The notes below the pieces were generated by a model, which was not told where the DNA came from, made no database searches, and saw only the letters and a list, made by a program, of their open reading frames with translations. From Sinorhizobium sp. B11 (lineage in GTDB: Bacteria; Pseudomonadota; Alphaproteobacteria; Rhizobiales; Rhizobiaceae): a stretch of 64,000 bases of DNA. Position numbers and translations under genes: made by a program. Positions 17,425 through 26,913 of this stretch are shown here, piece by piece (the stretch's first letter is position 1; every line of letters begins with the position of its first letter). Location of the stretch: positions 1,116,001 through 1,180,000 of the forward strand of contig CP091033.1 of NCBI GenBank assembly GCA_039725955.1. Direction: 5' to 3'.

Positions 17425-18159
17425 CAATCGAGGCCGAATACGACTGACGTAGACGGTTGTCATCTCTGGCATGTCGATGAGATCCGACAGCGCCGTCACG
17501 GTTGTCGGGATCGCGGGCTGTAACCTTCGTCGTCCTTGGGATCACACAGCCGTTGTCTGCTTTCATTGCGTTCGAGCCAGGAATGCGTGCGCTCGACAAT
17601 ATTGTCGACCGCCGCGTTGCGCGAAATTTCGGTGGAAGCGTTGCCTATGTTTAGTTGGCCACCTCGAAAACAAACGGAATAAAATAAAGTCCTCCAGCAA
17701 CACCGCGCTTATCTCACGCTCAAATGTGGCATATTGCCTCAATCGTATCGCTACTCAACCGAAAACATTTCGTACGCAGGAATATTACAGAACAAGTTCG
17801 CTTTATTTACGAATACAATAATAACGACATGCGGCACCTGTCAGGCGGATCGCTTGGCAGAAACACTTGATACCCTGATTTCCGATATCTCCATTTTCTA
17901 CTGCACATTTCAGATTTAAGAGCATTAAATGCGGATACAACCCAGCATATTTAAGCGATAGTGGACTGAAGCAGGACTCGATTTTCTTTTTACACGCGAT
18001 AGCGGAGTGAAGTGAAAAGTCGACTACACACCCGACCCAGTATCGCGACCTTATCGGACCAGCGACAGACTGCAGGCTTCTTGGAATTCTGCTCATATAG
18101 ATTGGCGGGATTTTTCGCGCTCGCATTAGGCGTTGTTATGGAATGGGGTGGAACGCGAG
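17425..18159. other. 735-bp AT-richer gap without a recognisable gene
   Basis: Base composition drops visibly from about 17650 to 17960 (runs such as AATAAAATAAAG and AATACAATAATAACG) compared with flanking genes. Stop codons occur in all frames and no hairpin with T-tract, tRNA or IS end is visible. It separates the efflux/GlxA block from the unknown membrane protein at 18160 and looks like a junction of acquired DNA. Confidence 0.5.
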
Positions 18160-20223
18160 ATGACATCAGGTAAACCAAAGTTACCTCCTTCGAATACGAA
18201 CCGACCAGAAGAGGATGCATGGATCAAAGCGCATCCCGCGATTAGGAGGACCGCATACGGCGTCCTGATCCTTATAACGCTGGCCTCTGCTTTTCTTACG
18301 ATCACAAGAGGAGGCATGGGCCCGGCGATAATTTCGATCGTGGTCGTTGTCGTCCTTTGTCTAGTAGTTTTGGGTCTGGTCTGGATAGCAGAGCGGAAGG
18401 AGAAATTGTGGCAGTGGGTGGGTGCTGTTCTAATAATCAGCGCTCTCGCAGGTATCGTCGCGCTTTTCCTCACCATATTGATCTACATTGGGACCGGGTA
18501 TCCGGTCTGGCTTGACGTTTGGTTTGGACCGCCAATAACCGTTGATGCTCCAAAGGGCGTTAAAGTCAGCAGCTCTGGTGCCGGATCCCAAAATTCCGAC
18601 CCAGTTACAACGGCGTCAATCTCCGCCGCTGCGGCGGCCACCAAACCCAAAGACTCCCCCGTAAACGTAGTCCGCCATGACGATGGGTCGTTTGAAGTTC
18701 TAACTGAGAGCAAAGGACCAAGCGTTCGGCAGGACGAAGACAAAAACAACGGATTGGGGCTGATACGGGACCGAAGGTCCAAGGGCATGATCGCACCGAT
18801 CGCGACGTATGAGCGTCAAATACTTTGGGACAAGAACGTCTTCAAAGACGTTGCCATGGAAGTTGAGGTGAGCAGTCGCGAAGGGGGAAACTTTCACACC
18901 ACAAAACGTGCAGAGGGCCAACTAGGTACAGTGACTATTGATGGTCTCCTTAGCAATGAATTGTACGATTACAAAATTACCGCAATTCGCAAGGGACGCC
19001 GATCACTCCCGTTCACGGGTTGCTTCGCAACCCCACTCGACTACTACGTCGACAGCCCTCAACCGCATTGGGCAGGCTATATTACATACTACAGCGCAGA
19101 GCGGGAATGTGATGGTACAATTCACGCTGACAACGGGTCCATAATCTACGAAGCGCTGCAATATTATGACGAGACTCCGGACTACCGGAAGGACCATGGC
19201 CCTGGGGTCGCGCGGTGGATCTACAACGGCGAAATAAAGGCTAGCCAGCCGACCTGGAATGGCACGCTTTACGCCGACCCTGTCGATTGCGTTGGCGACC
19301 AATGCGGCAGCAGGTGTGAATTATCCAACGGTGTGGGGACGTGTGACTTGTTTTTCAGATTCGTGGAGGTCGACGGTACGCTCTACGGGGGAGCACAGAG
19401 CCACTACGAAGGCACAATCAATTTGCCGGGAAGCCTGAGTAGATCGCTCGGGCCTGTAGGTTACAGCTTCAAAGTTGGCGATCTTGAGGCCGTCGATGTT
19501 GAGTATTCTGATGTGTACTCGGGCGACTGGGAGCACAACGACGTTAAGCTCATCAAGGACGCTAAGCTTTCCTCCATCAGCGGCTTCCGTACCGGTGCTC
19601 TGCTCGAGGGAAAAGAAGTCACAAACACGGACTGCCTTCTTGCGGTATTCCCGAGCAACCCGGTCGTCGGAGCTGGCGTTCGAGCCACGTGTGGATCGTT
19701 AGAACTTGGCGAATACAGAGGAAACAACGACCCCTATAACGGGTTTCGGGTTGACCTTACACAAGGCTCCCCGGTGTATCTCTTCCGTTCTGGTGTCACT
19801 ACTGTGCTTTCACCACCGATGGATTCCGACACCGAGACCTGCGTTAAGGGCTTTGGTTTCGGAGTGCCCCCCACCGCTGACTGGCCAATCCAGTGCAGCA
19901 CCGACGATGGAAGGCAGTGCAAGATCCGCAACAGTGCAATCGACACAGAGTTTAGGTTTTCCGTTTCACCGGGCAACCTGCCGAGCATTCAGTTCCTCAC
20001 TACTGAAACCGGCGGAAAGGACAACTTCGTCACTATCGATAACAAGCGCTACGACTTTGCTCCGAGGTCAAAAAAAGACGCCCAACTTTCCAGCGTGGCT
20101 ATGCTTGCTCAAATGTGTAGCGGTAAAATGCTGAAAACGAAATTCTACCCCGACAGCGCCTCGTTGGACAACTTTTGCGCCACGGCCGCAGTGGCGTTCG
20201 CTCGCCTTTTGACGTGCCGTTGA
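18160..20223 (+). CDS. Unknown membrane-anchored protein with large beta-rich domain
   Basis: 687 aa from ATG 18160 (GGGGTGG about 13 nt upstream; a TTG start nine codons earlier is less likely). Three hydrophobic segments lie within residues ~30-110 (TAYGVLILITLASAFLTI; IISIVVVVVLCLVVLGLVWI; VGAVLIISALAGIVALFLTILIYI). After a Ser/Ala/Pro-rich linker the remainder is a strand-rich, cysteine-containing domain with short repeats of the type YxGxI/WNGTLYxD (ARWIYNGEIKA, PTWNGTLYAD, HYEGTINLP), slightly reminiscent of MORN-like repeats. The paired cysteines suggest an extracytoplasmic fold. No family recognised. Its surroundings are AT-richer than neighbouring genes. Confidence 0.75.
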   Translation: MTSGKPKLPPSNTNRPEEDAWIKAHPAIRRTAYGVLILITLASAFLTITRGGMGPAIISIVVVVVLCLVVLGLVWIAERKEKLWQWVGAVLIISALAGIVALFLTILIYIGTGYPVWLDVWFGPPITVDAPKGVKVSSSGAGSQNSDPVTTASISAAAAATKPKDSPVNVVRHDDGSFEVLTESKGPSVRQDEDKNNGLGLIRDRRSKGMIAPIATYERQILWDKNVFKDVAMEVEVSSREGGNFHTTKRAEGQLGTVTIDGLLSNELYDYKITAIRKGRRSLPFTGCFATPLDYYVDSPQPHWAGYITYYSAERECDGTIHADNGSIIYEALQYYDETPDYRKDHGPGVARWIYNGEIKASQPTWNGTLYADPVDCVGDQCGSRCELSNGVGTCDLFFRFVEVDGTLYGGAQSHYEGTINLPGSLSRSLGPVGYSFKVGDLEAVDVEYSDVYSGDWEHNDVKLIKDAKLSSISGFRTGALLEGKEVTNTDCLLAVFPSNPVVGAGVRATCGSLELGEYRGNNDPYNGFRVDLTQGSPVYLFRSGVTTVLSPPMDSDTETCVKGFGFGVPPTADWPIQCSTDDGRQCKIRNSAIDTEFRFSVSPGNLPSIQFLTTETGGKDNFVTIDNKRYDFAPRSKKDAQLSSVAMLAQMCSGKMLKTKFYPDSASLDNFCATAAVAFARLLTCR

Positions 20224-20467
20224 ACCCCATCAATGGGCGTATTCCCAACAAGTAGCGATCAAGCGCTCCGACAGTCGGGGCGTTGCGATCGAGACCGCGA
20301 AGCCGACGAAAGTCGCCCAGCTAACCCCAAACCTCCATGACAAGTTAATGTCCTAAAACGCCGTTTCCTCGACATTTGAGACGATCGCATTTTGGGACAT
20401 GATCCTCCAATCGGAACCGAGCCGATACGCCTAGAGATAGCGGCGTCTCAACGAAAAGGAGCGATCC

Positions 20468-21226
20468 ATGAAAACGACAGGTAACACCATATTCATCACA
20501 GGCGGCACTTCCGGCATCGGGCGCGGCCTGGCGGAAGCATTCCACAAACTCGGGAACAAGGTCATTATCGCCGGCCGTCGCAAGTCGCTGCTCGACGAAG
20601 TAGCCGCCGCGAACCCGGGCATCGACACCGTCGAACTCGACATCAGCGATTTCGCCGACATCGATCGCGTCGCCAAGAAGCTCATCGCCGAGTATCCTAA
20701 GCTGAACGTCCTGATTAACAACGCAGGCATCATGCCGTTTGACGACGCCTCTGGCCTCGTTGACGACAAGGTATCGCGAAACATCATCGACACGAATCTG
20801 CTCGGTCCCATCCGCATGACCTCGGCTCTCGTCGAGCATCTGAAGGCGCAGCCGCATGCCACCATCATCAACAACACGTCGGTACTCGCGTTCGTGCCGC
20901 TAGCGTCGAACGCGGTCTACTCTGCCACGAAGGCGGCCCTTCATTCCTACTCGCTTTCCCAGCGCTTCATGCTTCGTGACACCAACGTAAAGGTCCAGGA
21001 AATCGCTCCGCCGTGGGTCGATACGGATCTGGTCAAGAAGAGCGGCGATCCGCGTGCCATGCCGCTGGATGTCTACATCGCGAAGACGATGAAGGGCCTC
21101 GAGACAGACGCCCCCGAAGTCTACGTCGAGGAAATCGCGTCTCTTCGTGACAACCCAGGTGCCAACGAACATGCTTTCGTCCATGGGTTCAATGAATCCC
21201 TGGCCGCAAACCCGATCCCAGTCTAA
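20468..21226 (+). CDS. SDR oxidoreductase (DltE-like)
   Basis: 252 aa classical short-chain dehydrogenase with all motifs intact: TGGTSGIG near residues 11-18, NNAGIMPF at 86-93, serine strand IINNTS, and YSATK as YxxxK, followed by the PPWVDTDL segment. This is the DltE/YciK-like group starting NTIFITGGTSGIGRGLAEAFHKLGNKVIIAGRR. AAGGAG precedes the ATG. Cytoplasmic NAD(P)-dependent reductase of unknown substrate. The next gene, an MFS exporter, starts 66 bp later on the same strand, so the two are probably cotranscribed. Confidence 0.92.
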   Translation: MKTTGNTIFITGGTSGIGRGLAEAFHKLGNKVIIAGRRKSLLDEVAAANPGIDTVELDISDFADIDRVAKKLIAEYPKLNVLINNAGIMPFDDASGLVDDKVSRNIIDTNLLGPIRMTSALVEHLKAQPHATIINNTSVLAFVPLASNAVYSATKAALHSYSLSQRFMLRDTNVKVQEIAPPWVDTDLVKKSGDPRAMPLDVYIAKTMKGLETDAPEVYVEEIASLRDNPGANEHAFVHGFNESLAANPIPV

Positions 21227-21292
21227 GCCCTCAAAATCGCGGCACTGCCTCCTGGCCACAAACCGGGAGGCAGATCTCGCGAGGAATTCGTC

Positions 21293-22534
21293 ATGTCAAA
21301 TCGACTGAAAGTCAAAGACAACAAGTTGTCCGGTGACGCCGTCCCACACGACGAGGACGCGCCGGCACCGTCCCTGGTTCCTGCCTACTTCCTCGCCCTC
21401 GGTACTTTCGCGATCGGCACCGAAGGGTTCATGATCGCCCCGCTATTACCGACCATCGCCGACGATCTGGGAATGACCATTTCGACCACCGCGATGTTGG
21501 TCGTCGTATTCACACTGGTCCTGGCCATCAGTTCGCCGATTACGACGGTTGCCACTGGACGCCTGAACCGTCGCGACACATTGATTGTGGCGATGACGCT
21601 GTTCACGATCGGCAACCTCGCGGCCGCATTCTCTTCCACCTTCAGCACCTTGCTAGTCGCACGCATCCTGATGGCAGTCGCTTCGGGCCTTTACGTCCCT
21701 AGCGCCAATGCCCTCGCGGGTGCCATCGCAGGGCCTCATAGACGCGGTCGCGCGCTTGCGATCGTGAGTGGCGGGATGACCATTGCGATTGCCCTTGGCC
21801 TCCCTCTTGGCGCTGTTGTGGGTCATGCGTTCGGTTGGCGCGCCACGTTCCTCGCTGTCGCGGTCATGGGCGTTGTTGCTATCGTCGGAATCCTGGCGGG
21901 CATACGCCGGCAGGTGGGAGACGGCATGGCGGTCGCAAGCCTGGCTGAAAGGGTCAACGTCGTTCGTCAGCCAGCGATCCTGAAATTGCTTGCAGTGACG
22001 CTGTTCTGGTCGCTGGGTGCCTACACCGCCTACCCTTACATCGCGCCCTATCTGAATTCGGTGCTCGACTTCGGGGTGACGGGCGTTGCAGCAACCGTCT
22101 CGATGTGGGGAATCGCGGCCGCGGTCGGCGTTACCACTGGCGGAACGCTTAACGACCGATTTGGCTCCCGTAAGGTCGCGATGGTTTCGCTTGCCCTGTT
22201 GGCAGCCTCATTCATCGCTCTTGCGGGCGTGACAAATCTCACACCAACAGCCGCACTGGTGCCCGCGCTCGTAGCGATCGCCGTCTGGGGCTTCAGCGTC
22301 TGGTCCTTTTTCCCTGCGCAGATGGCACGCCTCATCCATGCCTCGTCGCCATCACAAGCGTCGGTATCTCTCTCGCTGAATACATCGACCATGTATCTCG
22401 GCTTCTCGATCGGAAGCGCTATCGGAGCAGCCATCATCGGTGGCGGCGAGATCTGGTTAATCGGAGCGACAGCCGGTGCGGCCGAAATCATCGCACTGCT
22501 TCTCGACAAGCGCTTCACACGCCAAGGGGTATAA
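21293..22534 (+). CDS. MFS transporter, DHA1/AraJ-like exporter
   Basis: 413 aa with about 12 hydrophobic segments. The region after TM2 (ATGRLNRRDTLIVAM) and TM4-5 (RRGRALAIVSGGMTIAIALGLPLGAVVG) carry the drug/H+ antiporter 1 motifs, as in AraJ/YdhP/arabinose-efflux permeases. It starts MSNRLKVKDNK with GAGGA upstream. Expected to export small organic solutes using the proton gradient. Together with the SDR upstream and GST across the terminator it forms a detoxification-flavoured cluster. Confidence 0.92.
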   Translation: MSNRLKVKDNKLSGDAVPHDEDAPAPSLVPAYFLALGTFAIGTEGFMIAPLLPTIADDLGMTISTTAMLVVVFTLVLAISSPITTVATGRLNRRDTLIVAMTLFTIGNLAAAFSSTFSTLLVARILMAVASGLYVPSANALAGAIAGPHRRGRALAIVSGGMTIAIALGLPLGAVVGHAFGWRATFLAVAVMGVVAIVGILAGIRRQVGDGMAVASLAERVNVVRQPAILKLLAVTLFWSLGAYTAYPYIAPYLNSVLDFGVTGVAATVSMWGIAAAVGVTTGGTLNDRFGSRKVAMVSLALLAASFIALAGVTNLTPTAALVPALVAIAVWGFSVWSFFPAQMARLIHASSPSQASVSLSLNTSTMYLGFSIGSAIGAAIIGGGEIWLIGATAGAAEIIALLLDKRFTRQGV

Positions 22535-22558
22535 GCAGGGACATTACCCTTGAGCGCT

Positions 22559-22597
22559 CGGCGGCGATGGCAACATCGCCGCCGATATTCTTTTTCC
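22559..22597. terminator. Strong terminator between convergent MFS and GST genes
   Basis: Eleven-bp perfect stem CGGCGGCGATG / CATCGCCGCCG with GCAA loop, followed on the plus strand by ATATTCTTTTT. It lies 25 nt after the MFS stop and just before the end of the convergent GST gene, so it can serve both strands. Confidence 0.85.
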
Positions 22598-22600
22598 CGA

Positions 22601-23233
22601 TTACGGGGTGGGCTCAAGATCGTCGATAACCACGAGCCCGCGCCCTTCGGCCTGGAGGGCGTCCCGGACCGACTGTCGTTGCGAGACGAGCTTGAGCAAA
22701 TTGTTCACGCGTGGGTACGCATCGGTGGGAATCGCAAAAAATCGTGTCCAGCTGGCAATTACGAAAAGATATGCGTCTGCGGCTGTGAAGGTCTCGCCGG
22801 TCAGGAAAGGACCTTTCATGCCTTCGTCCAGGAACCCCAGACGGCTCTGGATACGCTCGAAGACAAGCGCCCGTGTTTCGTCGTCTATCGGCCAAAACAT
22901 TGGCACGAAGCTCTTGTGCAGTTCGGCAGCGACATAGCTCTGCCATTCCATGACGTGATAGCGCTGCATGGTCCCAGCTTCCGGCATCAGGTCGTGACGC
23001 CCCGCGCGATCGCAGAGGTACTGGGCAATGACGAGGTTCTCGGTAAGCTTGTCACCGTTGTCCAGCTCGAGAAGCGGTACCATTCCGCGTCGGGCAACCG
23101 TCCAGTAATCGGAACCGTCCGCGCGAACCTTGGCCGTGACGTTGACGACCTCTAGGTCAAACGGCAGGCGCGTCTCGCGCAACAAGATATGGACCGAGAG
23201 CGAGCTCGCTCCAGGGTGCGTGTAGAGTTTCAT
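22601..23233 (-). CDS. Glutathione S-transferase
   Basis: 210 aa GST. The N-terminal thioredoxin-fold domain has MKLYTHPGASSLSVHILLRE (beta-class-like Ser/Cys region), GMVPLLELDNGDKLTENLVIAQYLCD with the glutathione-binding cis-Pro and TEN motif. The all-alpha C-terminal domain includes FLTGETFTAADAYLFVIASW, the N-capping/hydrophobic-staple motif. Cytoplasmic conjugation or peroxidase activity on electrophiles is expected. Placed between the MFS exporter and the broken IorB gene. Confidence 0.92.
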   Translation of the reverse strand: MKLYTHPGASSLSVHILLRETRLPFDLEVVNVTAKVRADGSDYWTVARRGMVPLLELDNGDKLTENLVIAQYLCDRAGRHDLMPEAGTMQRYHVMEWQSYVAAELHKSFVPMFWPIDDETRALVFERIQSRLGFLDEGMKGPFLTGETFTAADAYLFVIASWTRFFAIPTDAYPRVNNLLKLVSQRQSVRDALQAEGRGLVVIDDLEPTP

Positions 23234-23310
23234 TTGGATATCTCGATTGATGTTGAAGGAGAAATGCCAGCATCGGGCACGGCTTGAGCCGGTTGGGTTT
23301 TACAAAGTCT

Positions 23311-23351
23311 GAGAGACGAGACGGGCTCCGGCCAAGCCCTCTCCGTCTCTC
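23311..23351 (-). terminator. Hairpin downstream of the broken molybdopterin subunit gene
   Basis: GAGAGACG / CGTCTCTC (8 bp) with an inner GGGCT / AGCCC stem, starting 12 nt after the stop of the IorB-like gene on the minus strand. Probable transcription terminator. Confidence 0.6.
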
Positions 23352-23362
23352 AATCTCTGCTG

Positions 23363-25511
23363 CTAGCTCAGCGCCGCGTCGGCGAGTGGCAGCGAGCGAA
23401 TGCGTTTTCCCGACGCCGCGAAGATCGCGTTGGCAAGTGCTCCTGCTACGGCCGCAGTTCCCGCCTCACCGACACCGCCCGGGTTCTCCATGCTCTTGAT
23501 TTGATAGATCTCTATCTTCGGGATTTCGTTGATGCGAAGCGCTCGGTACATGTCGAAATTGGTCTGATCGACTGCCCCGTCGGTGAACGTCACCCGATTG
23601 TACATCGCGCTGCTCAGGCCGAAGATGACGCCACCTTGCATCTGAGCTTCGACCGTATCCGGGTTGATGACGATGCCACAATCAACGGCGATGACCGATC
23701 GAAGAAGCTTCACCTCATCCTTCGTGATCTCGATATCCAATACATGTGCCAGGTAACTTCCGAACGCCGACTGAAGCGAAACACCCCTCCCGCGTCCGGG
23801 CGGAAGCTTATCGCCCCAACCAGCTTTTTCCGCAGCAAGATTCAACACCGCCAGCGCGCGCGGATTTCTGGTTAGCATCCTGCGTCGGAATTCGACGGGA
23901 TCCTGCTTCGTGGCCGTTGCCATTTCATCCACGAAGCTTTCAACAACGAAAAGATTGTGTGTCGGGCCGACTCCGCGCCACCAGCTCGTGTTCACGCCAT
24001 CAGGCTCGGTGCGGACGTAGTCAGCGAAAACGGCATCTTCGTCGTAGGGCGTCTCCGATGCACAGTCGACGGCGTCCGGATCGACGCCGTTTATGAAGGC
24101 TGCAGGCGCGTAACGTGCAAAGATCGATGACCCTGTCACACGGTGCGTTCGGCCGACCAGACGACCGTCCTTATCCAGTCCCGCGGCGACACGATCGTAA
24201 TAGTAGGGACGATAGTAGTCGTGTGTCATGTCCTGTTCGCGGGTCCACACGAGCTTCACTGGATACCGAACGTCTTTGAGAAGTCTGGCTGCGAGTTCGA
24301 TGGAGTCCACTTCGAGACGGCGTCCGAATGCGCCACCGATAAGCTGGTTGTTTACGAAGACCTTGTCTTGCGGCAGCCCGGTCGCGTCGGCGACGGCTTT
24401 CTGCGCCCTGACCGGAACCTGGGTGCCGACCCATATCGCCGCTCTGTCGTCCTGGATGTGGAGAGTGCAATTGAGGGGCTCTAGCGGGGAATGCGAGAGG
24501 AATGGCGACTCATACACCGCCGAAAGTTTCACCGCCGAATTTGAGATCACAGAGGCGGCATCCTTCTCGTTGCGGATGATCACGCCTTGCTGTTGTGAAG
24601 CCTGCTCCAGCTTCGCGACGATCGAATCCAGGCTCACCGCACCATTGGGACCTGCCTCCCACTCGATCTCGAGTGCGTCGATACCTGCCTTGGCGGCCCA
24701 CATATGGTCTCCAATCACAGCGACGGCATATGGCAACTTTACGATATCGTGGACGCCCTTCACGGCGAGCGCTGCCGCTTCGTTCATCTTCGAGATATGC
24801 CCGCCAACCACCGGACTGATTGCCAAGGTCGCGAATTTCATGCCGGGAACGATGATATCTATGCCGTAGATCGCGCTAACCGTTCACCTTATGCGGCGTG
24901 TCCAGACGTTTGGCGCGGGTGCCGATGACTTTGAATTCAGAGGGCTCCTTCAACACCACATTTTCCGGAACGGGGAGTAGCGCTGCTTTTGGCGCGGCTT
25001 CGATGTAACTCATTGAGCGCCGTGACGCTTCATGATGGATTACCCCGGATTCGACACGACATTCTGATACTGGGACCGACCATTCGGAGGCCGCGGCCTG
25101 CACCAACATAGTTCGTGCGGCCGCCCCCGCTTGTCGCAAACGCACCCAGTCAGCCCTCGTCGAGGTAGAGCCACCTGTCGACTGATCGTAGAGCAGTGGA
25201 TCAAGATACTTCGAGAGGTCCGGAGGCGCTGGTTGGAGCTTGACCTGATCCAACCCAACCTCGAGTTCCTCGGCAATCAACATGGTGCTGGACGTGAAGA
25301 TGCCTTGGCCGACCTCATGATGAGCCATGATCAGAGTGATGCCGTCATCGTCGATTTTGATGAATGCGTTCGGAAAGAACGATTTCTGGTTTTCCTGTCC
25401 GGCTGCGGCCGTCCTTCCAAGCCGTGGCAATTGGACCGAGAGCACCAACCCTCCCGTCGCCAAGACAGTGCCTTTCAAGAAATTTCGACGCGAATGCAGA
25501 TTATTGATCAT
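23363..25511 (-). pseudogene. IorB-like molybdopterin-binding subunit, interrupted by a one-base frameshift
   Basis: Read through, this is a 716-codon large subunit of the isoquinoline-1-oxidoreductase/aldehyde-oxidase family. It starts MINNLHSRRNFLKGTVLATGGLVLSVQLP, a Tat signal (SRRNFLK), with GAGAAGAGAACG in front of ATG 25511. The first frame ends PHKVNG then TAG at 24876-24878; the second frame resumes SAIYGIDIIVPGMKFATLA, which is exactly the expected continuation. One extra base in the GGTT/TAG stretch (around 24877-24880) accounts for the shift. The C-terminal 492 codons retain LNCTLHIQDD, GGAFGRR, WWRGVGPTHN and the GVGEAG motif. Function is lost unless the shift is a sequencing error or is bypassed. 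Molybdenum-centre enzyme, periplasmic. Confidence 0.88.
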
Positions 25512-26082
25512 CGTTCTCTTCTCCGATCCGATGCCAGCCATCTGACCCAGAATTTCAGATTTCGGACGACGACATCGTTGAACTTCAATTCGAGAACTTG
25601 CGTCGGTGTTGGATTTGTTTCTTGAACGATCCGGCAGCGGCACGAACGCGCGAGTATTCTCGGGACTCTTCTGCCTCTGCGGAGGGAGCTTCGTACAAGA
25701 CCGCATCGCCCGAAGAGGCAGTCGATCGTCAAACAGCGACGGGGAATCCCATTAGCCCCTTTCCGTGCTTTTTAGCGGAGCGGGCGAATAAGTTGCCAAC
25801 TGAGGACGCAAGGTTCCAGTGCCATTTACGGGGGCGAGATGAGCAAGGATATCGGATACCGCATACGCGTGCGCTCTAACATAATGGCCCTGGAAAAGGC
25901 CCTGGGTATTTAGTCGATTTTTCTCTCCACACTGTGATCACAGCATTGAAAAGTTGCCGCATCCTCCACCAGAAGCTCGCGCCCGGGCACGCAATAGTGC
26001 TATCTCTGCGTGCGAAAGATACTCTGATTCTCGCAATCAAACTCGCTCATTAGACACAGCAAATTTTGGAGGGTTCTTAACA
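25512..26082. other. 571-bp intergenic region with short repeats
   Basis: No gene longer than a few dozen codons is convincing. Visible structure: GGCCCTGG twice (25886-25893 and 25898-25905) separated by AAAA, and a perfect palindrome CTGTGATCACAG at 25932-25943. A 24-codon frame beginning MSKDIGYRIRVRSN (GGGGGCGAG upstream, stop in the second GGCCCTGG-GTATTTAG) could be a remnant or a leader peptide. It is the upstream region of the unknown two-gene unit at 26083. Confidence 0.45.
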
Positions 26083-26913
26083 ATGGCACGAAAGCCAATG
26101 GCGATGAACGGGCCGAGCCACCCGAAGACGGATCTGCGTGAGCGAGTGTCCACCAGCCCGATGGGCGACGCCCTACCCCTGGTCCACGTCACCGAAATGG
26201 GCATCGGCGAAGCAATAATAGTCTCTGGCCAGCTTCAAGCTAGGTGGTGCAAGGTCTTTGGACGCGATCTTCTCTATTTTTTCCTCGGTCGCCCAGCGTA
26301 TCGCATACACGACGAGGGAGAGACATCACGTTACGTTTCCCGATATCCGTGCGTTTTCGTTGTGGATCCGACCCGCGTCAAGCCCACGCAGGTTTATCCC
26401 TTTGATACGGGTGCCGCCAAAGCGGGCTTCTACGCCAGCGCAGATCCGCATCTCGGCATACGGGACTACATGCTTGAAGGCACCTATGAGAGCGCTCGCA
26501 AACAGCTGGGATTTGCTTTCGAAACAGTGGATGATTACTTCGAGGGACGGCTTAAACCCGGGTTGTCGGACGACGTGCCCGCCTTCGATCAGGCGACGCA
26601 CAGCTATGTCGCGATAGCAAACCAAGCAAATCGGGGCGTCAACAATCCCGGGACATACGATGATCGGGCATCGGCGATCGAAATTGCGACGGAAGGCCAC
26701 CTCGACCTCAAGGGAGCTGTTCAACTCGTTATATTGCCGCAGCAATTTCTGGAGGGGAAAGACGGTAGCAAGAATACCAAACTCATCGATCGATTAAAAG
26801 CGCAGGACCTGACGGTATTGCCATACGATTGGCAGAGCACTCGAACCCCCGCTGATTTTCGACCCGAGATCAATGCGTTGGTTCTGGCCCATTTCAAGAA
26901 GAGCAAACCATGA
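26083..26913 (+). CDS. Unknown protein, first gene of a coupled two-gene unit
   Basis: 276 aa from ATG 26083 with a GGAGGG site 8 nt upstream (in-frame codons further upstream have no such site). No signal peptide or membrane span. Residues 31-95 contain LPLVHVTEMGIGEAIIVSGQLQ, then CKVFGRDLLYFFLGRPAYR and RYPCVFVVDP. This layout (an early H-x-T, a basic Tyr-rich LLYFFxGRPAYR, then a hydrophobic strand) recalls small ADP-ribosyltransferase-like folds, but that is only a resemblance. The stop codon overlaps the next start by 4 bp (ATGA at 26910-26913), so the two products are made in step and probably interact. Confidence 0.75.
   Translation: MARKPMAMNGPSHPKTDLRERVSTSPMGDALPLVHVTEMGIGEAIIVSGQLQARWCKVFGRDLLYFFLGRPAYRIHDEGETSRYVSRYPCVFVVDPTRVKPTQVYPFDTGAAKAGFYASADPHLGIRDYMLEGTYESARKQLGFAFETVDDYFEGRLKPGLSDDVPAFDQATHSYVAIANQANRGVNNPGTYDDRASAIEIATEGHLDLKGAVQLVILPQQFLEGKDGSKNTKLIDRLKAQDLTVLPYDWQSTRTPADFRPEINALVLAHFKKSKP

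Noticed and set aside
25932-25943. CTGTGATCACAG considered as a CRP/FNR site
   Set aside because: The half-sites TGTGA and TCACA abut directly; CRP and FNR sites need a spacer of about 6 bp between such halves.
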